This document shows positions 1 through 7,503 of a stretch of DNA of 64,000 nt, piece after piece. This stretch comes from Mycolicibacterium moriokaense. GTDB lineage: Bacteria; Actinomycetota; Actinomycetes; Mycobacteriales; Mycobacteriaceae. Numbering within the stretch: position 1 is the stretch's first letter; every line of letters starts with the position of its first letter. The position numbers and the translations under genes are program-made. The stretch lies in the NCBI RefSeq assembly GCF_003347205.1, contig NZ_QQBJ01000025.1, positions 1 to 64,000 on the forward strand, read 5' to 3'. The notes beneath the pieces are model-generated. The model saw nothing but the letters and a program-made list of their open reading frames with translations, searched no databases and had not been told where the DNA came from.

Positions 1-163
1 CGCCGTTCAGGAAGGTATCCCACTGCTGGATCGTCAGCGTCCGATCCTGACCGTCAACCAGGCTCAGCTCGTTGTCCAGTCCTGCGTGAGAGGTACCGGT
101 GCTCACGAAAAGAGCCGCGATGGCGGCGACCATCGCGATCAGCACCCGACTGATTGCCTTCAT
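1..163 (-). CDS. mspA: MspA-family outer-membrane porin (N-terminal part only)
   Basis: This is the first 54 codons of a gene that runs off the left edge. The protein begins MKAISRVLIAMVAAIAALF, a signal peptide ending at Ser-His-Ala, and the mature part starts GLDNELSLVDGQDRTLT, which I recognise as the start of the M. smegmatis Msp porins. These form octameric channels in the mycomembrane for hydrophilic solutes. The ATG has a good ribosome site (AGGGAGAAC just upstream). In M. smegmatis a porin paralogue (mspC) lies beside moaB2, as here, so it may be the mspC-locus copy. Which paralogue it is cannot be told from the N-terminus. A porin of this class points to a fast grower. Confidence 0.93.
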   Translation of the reverse strand, partial: MKAISRVLIAMVAAIAALFVSTGTSHAGLDNELSLVDGQDRTLTIQQWDTFLNG

Positions 164-550
164 GTTCTCCCTAGCTCTGTCGGCGGTGACCGTACTGGCT
201 CACCGATTGGTTTTGTGCTGGTGAAGTACAGCTACACCACACACGACGCAAGCGCCACACGTGTGACAAATGAGAGAGTCCACATGCTCTTCTTACGTTT
301 TGCTCATCGTTGACAGGAGGAACATAACGGGAGGGCATCGGCCCGGCAACGCGTAGGGGGTCGTGTCGGAATATTTGGCATCGCCAGACACGAGTTTGCT
401 GTGTCGATCCCGCCCAGCCGTCCTGGGATCGCCTCGGGCGGCACACCGCCAACTCGATTACGACACCGGTTGTCGCCGAAGCACACCGCGGATTACCGGT
501 ACCGCGGGTCCGTCACCAGCTATTTCACGCGCTCAGCGCGAACTCAGAGA
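164..550. promoter_or_regulatory. Porin upstream region, 387 bp without a gene
   Basis: This gap lies upstream of the porin, which is read leftwards. It must hold the porin promoter and 5' leader; the Msp genes of M. smegmatis are known for long upstream control regions. The only clear element I see is the ribosome site next to the porin start. Open frames here on both strands lack mycobacterial codon pattern and I do not call them. Confidence 0.4.
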
Positions 551-709
551 TCATTCGTGGTGCGGCGGAATGTTGTCCCGCAACCACTCGTCGTGCGCGT
601 CGGCCGCGCTCGGCGAATCGATTTCCCGCTCGTCGTTCGACTTCTGCGGTAGCTCCTCGCCGAAAATCTTGTTAACTGCATTGCGGCAAGGCTTCGCGGA
701 ACCGGTCAC
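551..709 (-). CDS. Small acidic protein of 52 residues, unannotated type
   Basis: A short frame with GTG start preceded by GGAG at 7 nt. The product is soluble and acidic, with one Cys near the N-terminus, and ends DEWLRDNIPPHHE. Its second half has good coding character, and I recall small mycobacterial proteins ending in a similar Trp-Leu-Arg ... Pro-Pro-His-His tail, though I cannot name a family. There are no membrane segments. It lies between moaB2 and the porin, all on the minus strand. A palindrome of the CRP type sits 14 nt upstream of the start. Function unknown. The GTG and ribosome site decide the start; the frame is open for eight more codons upstream without another good start. 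Confidence 0.6.
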   Translation of the reverse strand: MTGSAKPCRNAVNKIFGEELPQKSNDEREIDSPSAADAHDEWLRDNIPPHHE

Positions 710-722
710 AGCCGAGCTCCAT

Positions 723-738
723 TGTGACCAAGATCACA
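723..738. promoter_or_regulatory. CRP-type operator TGTGA-N6-TCACA
   Basis: TGTGACCAAGATCACA has perfect TGTGA/TCACA arms with a 6-bp spacer, the known consensus of the mycobacterial CRP (Rv3676 type). It is 14 nt upstream of the small gene at 551-709, about 105 bp beyond the moaB2 stop, and about 560 bp from the porin start. The target is inferred to be the small gene or the porin. Confidence 0.6.
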
Positions 739-842
739 TTTTGACGCAGGCGCCTGTTCACCTCGGCGTAACTCCACGGGCATTGCCATGAGATCGCCGT
801 ACCTGGTAGGTGCGAACGCCGGTCCAGCGGGAACCGGATTTA

Positions 843-1412
843 TTAGATTTCCAAGCTCGATAGCTGGCCGATGATCTGAGTGGCCAGCGGGTTGAGCGTC
901 GCCATCCCGTCGCGGACCGCCGAGCGGGAGCCGGCGATGTTGACGACAAGCGTCGAACCGGACACGCCCGCCAGGCCGCGCGACAGCCCGGCATCGACGA
1001 TGCCGGCCGCCAGCCCGGACGCGCGAAGAGCCTCGGCGATGCCGAGCAGCTCGCGATCCAAGATGTCGCGGGTGGCCTCCGGCGTCACGTCGCGCGGGGT
1101 CACACCGGTGCCGCCGACCGACACCACCAGGTCGACGCCGCCGATCACCGCGGTGTTCAGCGCGTTGCGGATCTCCACCTCATCGGAGGACACCACCACG
1201 ACGCCGTCGACAACGAAACCGGCCTCGTGAAGCAGCTCGGTGACCAACGGACCGCTGTGGTCCTCCTCGCCATGAGCCGTCCGGTCATCGACCACGACGA
1301 CGAGCGCGCGACCAACCATCTCCCCAGCTTGTTCCATGATTGTCACCGTATATGGGGCGGCAGACGCCGGCGCGGCCACTCTCAACGTCGGCGTGCCCGG
1401 GGCCGAGATCAC
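843..1412 (-). CDS. moaB2: MoaB/Mog-type molybdopterin-binding protein MoaB2
   Basis: MogA/MoaB fold of molybdopterin adenylyltransferases. The protein has the DDRTAHGEEDHSGP segment and the GGTGVTPRDVTPEA loop that bind MPT in this family; the product would be adenylyl-MPT for molybdenum cofactor synthesis. The mycobacterial MoaB2 paralogue has also been reported to bind sigma A, so its job may not be only enzymatic. The GTG start overlaps the pepD stop (GTGA), suggesting translational coupling. An internal ATG at codon 26 (1337) begins MEQAGEMVGRALVVV, close to the M. tuberculosis N-terminus as I recall it, and could be the true start. Third or fourth gene of the mprA-mprB-pepD-moaB2 order. 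Confidence 0.9.
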   Translation of the reverse strand: MISAPGTPTLRVAAPASAAPYTVTIMEQAGEMVGRALVVVVDDRTAHGEEDHSGPLVTELLHEAGFVVDGVVVVSSDEVEIRNALNTAVIGGVDLVVSVGGTGVTPRDVTPEATRDILDRELLGIAEALRASGLAAGIVDAGLSRGLAGVSGSTLVVNIAGSRSAVRDGMATLNPLATQIIGQLSSLEI

Positions 1413-2743
1413 TGCTGCGCCTTGCCCAGGGTCACCTGCACGGTCTGCGGCTTGCCGGATTGGTCGAGGTAGGTCAGCGTGACCTTGTCACCGGGCGCCT
1501 TCGAGCGGACGGCGGCAACCAGGGCATCGGCGCTGCCGATCACGCGGTCGTCGACCTTTGTGACGAGAACGCCGCTGGGCAGCCCCGCTGCCGACGCCGC
1601 GCCACCGCTGGTGACCTCGACGATCTTGGCGCCGCGGCCCGAGGCGTCATTGCCGACCTGCACGCCCAACGAGGCGTGTGAGGCATTGCCGTTCTGGATC
1701 AGTTCGTCGGCGATCCGCTTGGCCTGGTCGATCGGGATCGCGAAGCCCAGCCCGATCGAGCCGCTCTGCGCCGCGGCGGAGTCGCCGCCAAGGGTGGCGA
1801 TCGCGGAGTTCACGCCGACGAGTTCGCCGTTCATGTTGACCAGCGCGCCGCCGGAGTTGCCGGGGTTGATCGCGGCGTCGGTCTGGATGGCGTCGAGCAC
1901 GGTGTTCTGGTTACGGATGTCGCCGCCCGCGGCGACCGGCCGGTTCAGCGCGCTGATGATGCCGGTGGTGACGGTGCCGTCGAGACCCAGCGGCGAACCG
2001 ATCGCGACGACGTCCTGGCCGACCTTCAAGTTGGCCGACGACCCGATGGTGATCGGGGTCAGGTCGGTCACGCCGTCAGCCTTGACGACGGCGATGTCGC
2101 TGCTCGGGTCGGTGCCAACGACGGTGAACTTGGCGGTCCGCCCGTCGGCGAAGCTGACCGTGGTGTCGCCGCCCTTGGCCGCCTCGACCACATGGTTGTT
2201 GGTGAGGATGAGGCCGTCCGAGGACAGGATGATCCCGGAGCCCTCTTCCGACGCCCGGCCCATGTCGGTCTCGAGCTTCACGACGCTGGGTACCACCTTG
2301 GCGGCGACCTGCTCGACCGAACCGGGCGGCAGGCTGGCCGCTGGCACGCTGGGTGCGGCGGTGATCTGGGTTCCCCCGCCGACGTTCGTATCGGGCTTGG
2401 CCATCAGCGCGACGCCGCCGCCGACGCCCGCCGACACCACCGCGATGGCGAGCGCGCCCACGGTCAGGGCGCCGGCCCGCGAACGCTTCTGCGGAGGCCG
2501 CGGTGGCTGTTGGGGCTGGGGATAGCGTCCGCCCGCGGGGGACTGCTGATGGGCGGCCCCGCGGTAGGGGTCGTAGGGCTGCCGGTAGCCGGCCTGTTGC
2601 TGCTGAGTCGCGTAACGCCAGTCGTAAGGCTGCTGTTGATAGCCGGTATGCCCGTACTGACCTGGGTATACCGCCGTACGGTCATCGCCGGGTCGTCGGC
2701 CCTGGTGGGGCGGCGGCGGTGAATACCTCGGGTGGTTAGTCAT
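1409..2743 (-). CDS. pepD: HtrA-family serine protease PepD
   Basis: Membrane-anchored periplasmic HtrA/DegP protease, 444 aa, involved in envelope stress and protein quality control. The sequence shows a Pro/Gln/Tyr-rich cytoplasmic N-terminus (1-90), one membrane helix (about 91-115), a trypsin-like domain with His184 (TNNHVVEA), Asp216 (SSDIAVV) and Ser297 (GNSGGA), and a C-terminal PDZ domain (about 357-440). The neighbouring mprAB genes encode the two-component system known to control pepD in M. tuberculosis. A loose MprA-type repeat lies about 85-100 bp upstream of the start. The stop overlaps the moaB2 start. Confidence 0.96.
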   Translation of the reverse strand: MTNHPRYSPPPPHQGRRPGDDRTAVYPGQYGHTGYQQQPYDWRYATQQQQAGYRQPYDPYRGAAHQQSPAGGRYPQPQQPPRPPQKRSRAGALTVGALAIAVVSAGVGGGVALMAKPDTNVGGGTQITAAPSVPAASLPPGSVEQVAAKVVPSVVKLETDMGRASEEGSGIILSSDGLILTNNHVVEAAKGGDTTVSFADGRTAKFTVVGTDPSSDIAVVKADGVTDLTPITIGSSANLKVGQDVVAIGSPLGLDGTVTTGIISALNRPVAAGGDIRNQNTVLDAIQTDAAINPGNSGGALVNMNGELVGVNSAIATLGGDSAAAQSGSIGLGFAIPIDQAKRIADELIQNGNASHASLGVQVGNDASGRGAKIVEVTSGGAASAAGLPSGVLVTKVDDRVIGSADALVAAVRSKAPGDKVTLTYLDQSGKPQTVQVTLGKAQQ

Positions 2744-2826
2744 GTCGTTTCGGGCTCTTTCTACGCGTTAGGCGGAAGTCCGACACCTCTACAACGAAGT
2801 TCGCGGTTCCTACGGTGCCCGGATGG

Positions 2827-2845
2827 CCTGAGAATCCACTTAGAG
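2827..2845. promoter_or_regulatory. Loose MprA-box-like repeat upstream of pepD
   Basis: On the plus strand CCTGAGAA-TCC-ACTTAGAG has the same 8-3-8 layout as the exact repeat in front of mprA. The second half differs at two of eight bases. It lies between mprB and pepD, 84-102 bp upstream of the pepD start. MprA is known to bind two loosely conserved 8-bp direct repeats; assignment of this copy is inference. Confidence 0.5.
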
Positions 2846-2890
2846 ATTGTTCGGCACATCCCCAGACATCCGGCCGGCCATCGTCGACCG

Positions 2891-4354
2891 CTACTTATTC
2901 TCGTTCCTGGCCACCGGTTGCGCGACCTCCGCGGCCCGTGTCGCCGAAATAACCCGTCCGGGTAACAGCACGTAGATCGAGGTTCCGGGCGGCTGTCCGC
3001 CCGGCACCGTGTCCTCGACGCGCAGCGCGCCGCCGTGCTTGAGCACCACCTGCTTGACGATGGCCAGCCCGAGACCCGAGCCGGGCATGGCGCGGGCGGA
3101 GGTGGAGCGGAAGAACCGTTCGAAGACCAGCTGGCGCTCGTGCGGCGGGATGCCGGGGCCGTGGTCGGAGACGACGAGCTCGGCGTGCACCGGGTCGGTC
3201 TGCGTCAGCCGCACACTGACCTGCCCGTTGGGCGGGCTCCACTTGGCGGCGTTGTCGAGCAGGTTCAGCACGGCCCTCGACAACCCGGCCGCGTCGCCGT
3301 AGACCTGCCACGGAATGACGTCGACGTCGAACTCGATGTCGTTGCGGCGCCGACGAACTCGCTCCAGCGACCGGTCGACGACCTCCGACATGTCGACGGG
3401 CTCGTGGATCACGCCGCCCGCCTCGTCGCGGGTGAGATCTACCAAATCGCCTACCAGCGTGGACAATTCCTCGATCTGGGCGATGACGTCGGCACGCAGT
3501 TCGGCCATCTCCTCCTCGGGCAGCCGGGGCGCACCGGGTTCTTGGGAGGCCATCAAGAGCTCGACGTTGGTGCGCAGCGACGTCAGCGGGGTGCGCAGCT
3601 CGTGGCCCGCGTCGGTGACCAGGCGTGCCTGCCGTTCCCGGGACTCGGCGAGGCCGCGCAGCATCATGTTGAAAGCCTGTGTGAGGCGCGCCAATTCGTC
3701 GCTGCCGAGCACCGGGATCGGGCGCAGGTCGTCGGTTCGGGCCACGCGTTCGGCGGCCTCGGTGAGCCGCGCCACGGGTCTCAACCCCGCGCGGGCCACC
3801 ATGCCGCCTGCGAACGCCGCGATCGCCACGCCGATGCCGCCGACGATCAGCAACACGGTGCCCAATCGTTTGAGCACCTTGCCGGTGGGGGCCAGGCTCT
3901 TGGAGATCAGCAACGAGCTGCCGTTGTTGAGGTGCACGGCCAGCACGCGCTGGTGGTCGGCGGTGCGCAGCGACAGCAGCAGCTGCCCGGAGATCACGTC
4001 CTTCTCCTGCTTGCCGATGGGCAGCGTCTGGCCCTGCTGGTTGGCGGTGTAGATCGACCGGCCCGGGTTCACCAGCATGGCGTTGACGTCGGAGTACGCC
4101 GTCCCCTCGATGGCCTTGCCCGGATCGGCTGCCAGCGAGCCGCTTTCGATCAGCAGCCGGGCGCGGCTGTGCAACTGGGTGTCGATGTCGTCGTAGAGCG
4201 CCCGCGACACCACGACGTAGACGGCCAGCGCCATCAGCACGACGACCATCGCGACCATCGACATCGCGAGCAGCATCACCCGCCAGCGCAGGGACAGCGA
4301 ACTGGGTTCGGGGATCGAACTTGGTCGAAACGGAAGGGGTCTGTTCGAAGCCAT
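2891..4354 (-). CDS. mprB: Sensor histidine kinase MprB
   Basis: Membrane sensor kinase of the MprAB envelope-stress system. From the ATG used here (487 aa) there are two membrane helices (about 27-48 and 165-186) enclosing an extracytoplasmic domain. These are followed by a HAMP linker, a dimerisation domain with the phosphorylated His251 in DAGHELRTPL, an N box (NLLDNAAKW), and G boxes (SDHGPGIP, GSGLGLAI). The frame can also start at a GTG at 4402 that overlaps mprA. I prefer the ATG because its N-terminal length before SLSLRWRVML matches M. tuberculosis MprB as I recall it. It lies 31 nt after mprA and is clearly co-transcribed with it. Confidence 0.95.
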   Translation of the reverse strand: MASNRPLPFRPSSIPEPSSLSLRWRVMLLAMSMVAMVVVLMALAVYVVVSRALYDDIDTQLHSRARLLIESGSLAADPGKAIEGTAYSDVNAMLVNPGRSIYTANQQGQTLPIGKQEKDVISGQLLLSLRTADHQRVLAVHLNNGSSLLISKSLAPTGKVLKRLGTVLLIVGGIGVAIAAFAGGMVARAGLRPVARLTEAAERVARTDDLRPIPVLGSDELARLTQAFNMMLRGLAESRERQARLVTDAGHELRTPLTSLRTNVELLMASQEPGAPRLPEEEMAELRADVIAQIEELSTLVGDLVDLTRDEAGGVIHEPVDMSEVVDRSLERVRRRRNDIEFDVDVIPWQVYGDAAGLSRAVLNLLDNAAKWSPPNGQVSVRLTQTDPVHAELVVSDHGPGIPPHERQLVFERFFRSTSARAMPGSGLGLAIVKQVVLKHGGALRVEDTVPGGQPPGTSIYVLLPGRVISATRAAEVAQPVARNENK

Positions 4355-4385
4355 CAGATCAGTCGGTTCTTCGCGCGAGCCCACC

Positions 4386-5078
4386 TCACGGCGGTGTCTC
4401 ACGCAGCACGTAACCCACCCCGCGCACGGTGTGGATCAGCCGCGGCTCACCCTCCGCTTCTGTCTTGCGACGCAGATAACCGACGTACACCTCGAGGGCG
4501 TTGCCGGAGGTGGGGAAGTCGAATCCCCAAACTTCCTCGAGGATGCGACTGCGGGTGAGCACGCGCCGGGGGTTGGCGATCAGCATTTCCAGCAGTGCGA
4601 ACTCGGTGCGGGTCAGGCTGATCTGGCGCTGCCCGCGGGTGACCTCGCGGGTCACCGGGTCCAGGCTGAGGTCGGCGAACGTCATCGCGGGCGATTCGCC
4701 GCCGTCGTCGGGGCCGGTGCGGCGAAGCAGTGCCCGCATGCGGGCCAGCAGTTCCTCCAGCGCGAACGGCTTCGGCAGGTAATCGTCGGCGCCCGCATCC
4801 AGCCCGGCGACCCGCTCGGAGACCGAGTCACGGGCGGTCAGCACCAGGATGGGCAGGTCGTCGCCGGTGCTGCGGAGCTGACGGCAGACCTCGAGGCCGT
4901 CCAGCTTCGGCATCATCACATCGAGCACCAGCGCGTCGGGCCGATCGCTGGCGATCACGTCCAGCGCTTCGAGGCCGTCCTGGGCCAGGGCGACGGAGTA
5001 GCCGTTGAAGGAGAGCGAGCGACGGAGGGATTCACGCACGGCGCGGTCGTCGTCAACGACAAGGATTCGCACGGCCAC
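4386..5078 (-). CDS. mprA: Response regulator MprA
   Basis: OmpR/PhoB-type regulator of 230 aa. It has an N-terminal receiver domain with the acidic pair near residues 9-11, phospho-acceptor Asp53 in LVLDVMMP, Thr in LVLTARD and Lys in LPKPF, then a winged-helix DNA-binding domain (about 135-228). It is near identical to M. tuberculosis MprA, which controls its own operon, pepD, sigB and sigE. The start is a GTG; a second GTG two codons later is possible. A perfect 8-3-8 direct repeat 17-35 bp upstream supports autoregulation. Confidence 0.97.
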   Translation of the reverse strand: MAVRILVVDDDRAVRESLRRSLSFNGYSVALAQDGLEALDVIASDRPDALVLDVMMPKLDGLEVCRQLRSTGDDLPILVLTARDSVSERVAGLDAGADDYLPKPFALEELLARMRALLRRTGPDDGGESPAMTFADLSLDPVTREVTRGQRQISLTRTEFALLEMLIANPRRVLTRSRILEEVWGFDFPTSGNALEVYVGYLRRKTEAEGEPRLIHTVRGVGYVLRETPP

Positions 5079-5094
5079 CAGTGTTAACCCATCG

Positions 5095-5113
5095 CCTGAG
5101 AGTGACCTGAGAG
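5095..5113. promoter_or_regulatory. mprA: MprA box: perfect direct repeat CCTGAGAG-TGA-CCTGAGAG
   Basis: Two identical 8-bp units with a 3-bp spacer give an 11-bp period, one helical turn, so two monomers would bind the same DNA face. Read on the mprA strand it is CTCTCAGG twice. It ends 17 bp upstream of the mprA GTG. MprA is known to bind paired 8-bp direct repeats; the exactness of this copy suggests a strong site. Confidence 0.8.
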
Positions 5114-5144
5114 GCGCGCCGATGACGATCGGCCGCCGGGGTGG

Positions 5145-5318
5145 TTAACGCCGGTCGAGATCGATCAGCCCGAGGCGAGCGGCCTTGAGCAGACGACGCG
5201 GCACCTTGTGCTGCTGGCCTGCGACGGTGACGCCGACGAGTTCGGTGCGCTTGGCCTTCCACTGCGAGCGGCGGCTACGGGTGTTCGAGCGCGACATCCT
5301 GCGCTTGGGCACAGCCAT
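5145..5318 (-). CDS. rpmF: Ribosomal protein bL32
   Basis: A 57-residue, strongly basic protein starting [20 protein letters not shown] and ending LIDLDRR, the normal mycobacterial L32 length and sequence. It lacks the Cys pairs of zinc-binding L32, so it is the zinc-free type. The ATG has a strong ribosome site (AGAGGAG). The gene is convergent with nothing and stands between mprA and a small membrane protein, as in M. tuberculosis. A possible -10 (TATCCT, complement of 5379-5384) lies upstream on the same strand. Confidence 0.95.
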   Translation of the reverse strand: MAVPKRRMSRSNTRSRRSQWKAKRTELVGVTVAGQQHKVPRRLLKAARLGLIDLDRR

Positions 5319-5450
5319 TGGTTAAAGCTCCTCTTGAGGGGTCTGCCGCGCAAGGTCCGGCGTCGGCAATTGCCATTCAGGATAACGGTTGACCTGGGCG
5401 GCCTCCAAAAACAGTGCGGAACGGCTGCGCGATCCGCCGCAGAACGCTGC

Positions 5451-5642
5451 CTAGCGGCGGCGTCGGAGTCCGGCGAGTCTGCGCGCAGGTGATGGCGATC
5501 CGGGTTCGCGACGTGGGTTTTCCCGATCGAAATCGCGCATCATGGTGCCGATTCGCCGGTTCTCGCTACGAAAACGCCGAACCAGCCACAACACCGACGC
5601 GAGCGCCAGTGCAGCCAGGACGATCCATGCCAGCCAGTCCAT
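5451..5642 (-). CDS. Small single-pass membrane protein (Rv0979c-like)
   Basis: 63 residues from the ATG preceded by GGGGGTGCAT; the frame also offers a TTG five codons earlier without a better ribosome site. MDWLAWIVLAALALASVLWLV is one membrane helix, followed by a highly basic, Arg/Pro-rich cytoplasmic tail. M. tuberculosis has a hypothetical protein of similar size and place next to rpmF. Function unknown. Confidence 0.6.
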   Translation of the reverse strand: MDWLAWIVLAALALASVLWLVRRFRSENRRIGTMMRDFDRENPRREPGSPSPARRLAGLRRRR

Positions 5643-5741
5643 ATGCACCCCCAGCAAAGCGTAGCCTCCGAAGCGTGCCGTTTTGCCTGAATACCCACGC
5701 TGAGCGCGCTTTATTTACTCACTAGCGACAATCGGGGTGCC

Positions 5742-5772
5742 TTGACCGCGGACCGGAGGTAGCGGCTAACCT
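5742..5772 (+). promoter_or_regulatory. Likely promoter of the AtuA-FadE-Acc operon
   Basis: TTGACC (5742-5747) and TAACCT (5767-5772) are separated by 19 bp and lie 37 bp upstream of the GTG start of the first gene. The -10 lies inside the palindrome at 5768-5783. Spacing is slightly long, so the assignment is tentative. Confidence 0.4.
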
Positions 5773-5783
5773 ACCGGTTGGTT
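5768..5783. promoter_or_regulatory. Near-perfect palindrome, likely repressor operator
   Basis: AACCTACCGGTTGGTT is a 16-bp palindrome broken at only one symmetric pair. It overlaps the likely -10 and lies 26 bp before the first gene of the acyl-CoA operon. Such sites are typical of TetR-family repressors of lipid-catabolic operons; the regulator is not encoded next to it. Confidence 0.5.
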
Positions 5784-5808
5784 GGTGCCTGATCGACGAG
5801 GAGGGTGC

Positions 5809-7503
5809 GTGACGACACCGGTTCGGATCGGCAATTGCTCCGGGTTCTACGGCGACCGGCACTCCGCGATGCGCGAGATGCTGGCCGGCGGCGACCTGGA
5901 CTACCTCACCGGCGACTATCTGGCCGAGTTGACGATGCTGATCCTGGCCCGCGACCGCGCCAAGTCACCCGAGCGCGGCTACGCGAAGACGTTTCTGACC
6001 CAACTGGAGGAATGCCTGGGCACCGCGCTGGAGCGGGGCGTCAAGATCGTCGCCAACGCCGGCGGACTGAACCCCGCGGGCCTGGCCGCCGCGGTGCGAG
6101 CCCTGGCCGACCGACTCGGCCTGGACGCCAAGGTCGCCCACGTCGAAGGCGACGATCTGATGTCGCGGGCCGCCGAACTCGGGTTCAACAGCCCGCTGGC
6201 GGCCAACGCTTACCTCGGCGCGTGGGGCATCGTCGACTGCCTCGACGGCGGCGCCGACGTGGTCGTCACCGGCCGAGTGACCGACGCGTCGGTGATCGTC
6301 GGCCCCGCGGCAGCCCACTTCGGCTGGCGCCGAAACGATTACGACCGGCTGGCCGGCGCGGTGGTCGCCGGACACGTCATCGAATGCGGCGTGCAGGCCA
6401 CCGGCGGCAACTTCGCGTTCTTCACCGAGATACCTGATCTGACCTACGCCGGCTTTCCGCTGGCCGAGATCAACGAGGACGGGTCGTCGGTGATCACCAA
6501 ACATCCGGGGACCGGCGGGCTCGTCAGCACCGACACCGTCACCGCCCAACTGCTCTACGAGATCACCGGCGCGCGCTATGCGAACCCCGATGCGACGGTA
6601 CGGATGGACAGCATCGAGTTGTCCGCCGACGGCGCCGACCGGGTGCGCATCGACGGGGTGCGCGGTGAGCCGCCGCCACCGACGCTGAAGGTGTCGCTCA
6701 ACAGCGTCGGCGGTTTCCACAATTCGATGACGTTCGTCCTCACCGGCCTCGACATCGACGCCAAGGCCGACCTGGTGCGACGACAGCTGGAATCGGGCCT
6801 GACGGTCAAGCCGGCCGAATTGGAGTGGACGCTGGCGCGCACCGACCACGCCGACGCCGACACCGAGGAGGCCGCCAGCGCGTTGCTGCACTGCGTGGTG
6901 CGCGACCCCGACCCCGCCAATGTCGGCCGCCAGTTCTCCTCCGCTGCAGTCGAATTGGCGTTGGCCAGCTACCCCGGCTTCACCACGACATCGCCGCCGG
7001 GCGACGGCAAGGTCTACGGGGTGTTCCATCCCGGCTACGTCGATGCGAGCGAGGTGCCGCACGTCGCCGTGCACGCCGACGGCACGCGAGCCGACATTCC
7101 CGCCGCCGCCGAGACGAAGACGCTCGAACCCGTCGCGCCGTTCGCCCTGCCGGAACCGCTGCCGTTCGAGGACACCCAACGGGTGCCGCTGGGCCGCCTC
7201 GCCGGCGCCCGCAGCGGCGACAAGGGCGGCAACGCCAACGTCGGGGTCTGGGTCCGCACCGGCGCGCAGTGGCAGTGGCTTTCCCACACCCTCACCGTCG
7301 ACAAGCTGCGCCAATTGCTGCCCGAGACAGCCGATCTGACGATCACCCGGCATCTGCTGCCCAACCTGAAGGCGATCAACTTCGTCATCGAGGGCATCCT
7401 CGGCGAAGGCGTGGCCTACCAGGCGCGCTTCGACCCGCAGGCCAAAGGCCTTGGCGAATGGCTGCGCAGCCGACACATCGACATACCGGAGAGCCTGCTA
7501 TGA
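5809..7503 (+). CDS. AtuA-family (DUF1446) protein, Rv0976c-like
   Basis: 564 aa starting at GTG with a strong ribosome site (GAGGAGGGTGC). The main domain (about 1-450) is the AtuA/DUF1446 fold, opening VRIGNCSGFYGDRHSAMREM. The last ~100 residues (LAGARSGDKGGNANVGVW...) are the small domain that usually follows it. In Pseudomonas AtuA belongs to the acyclic terpene (citronellol/geraniol) pathway, but its reaction is not established. The gene opens a six-gene operon, overlapping the next gene by 4 nt (ATGA), together with two acyl-CoA dehydrogenases, a two-subunit biotin carboxylase and an enoyl-CoA hydratase. Same order as Rv0976c-Rv0971c. Confidence 0.88.
   Translation: MTTPVRIGNCSGFYGDRHSAMREMLAGGDLDYLTGDYLAELTMLILARDRAKSPERGYAKTFLTQLEECLGTALERGVKIVANAGGLNPAGLAAAVRALADRLGLDAKVAHVEGDDLMSRAAELGFNSPLAANAYLGAWGIVDCLDGGADVVVTGRVTDASVIVGPAAAHFGWRRNDYDRLAGAVVAGHVIECGVQATGGNFAFFTEIPDLTYAGFPLAEINEDGSSVITKHPGTGGLVSTDTVTAQLLYEITGARYANPDATVRMDSIELSADGADRVRIDGVRGEPPPPTLKVSLNSVGGFHNSMTFVLTGLDIDAKADLVRRQLESGLTVKPAELEWTLARTDHADADTEEAASALLHCVVRDPDPANVGRQFSSAAVELALASYPGFTTTSPPGDGKVYGVFHPGYVDASEVPHVAVHADGTRADIPAAAETKTLEPVAPFALPEPLPFEDTQRVPLGRLAGARSGDKGGNANVGVWVRTGAQWQWLSHTLTVDKLRQLLPETADLTITRHLLPNLKAINFVIEGILGEGVAYQARFDPQAKGLGEWLRSRHIDIPESLL

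Noticed and set aside
363-791. 142-codon plus-strand frame upstream of the porin
   Set aside because: Ser/Arg/Cys-rich translation without coding character; the opposite strand holds a better small gene with a ribosome site.
3035-4558. Long plus-strand frame opposite mprB
   Set aside because: It is the antisense of a certain gene; long open shadows are expected at this GC content.
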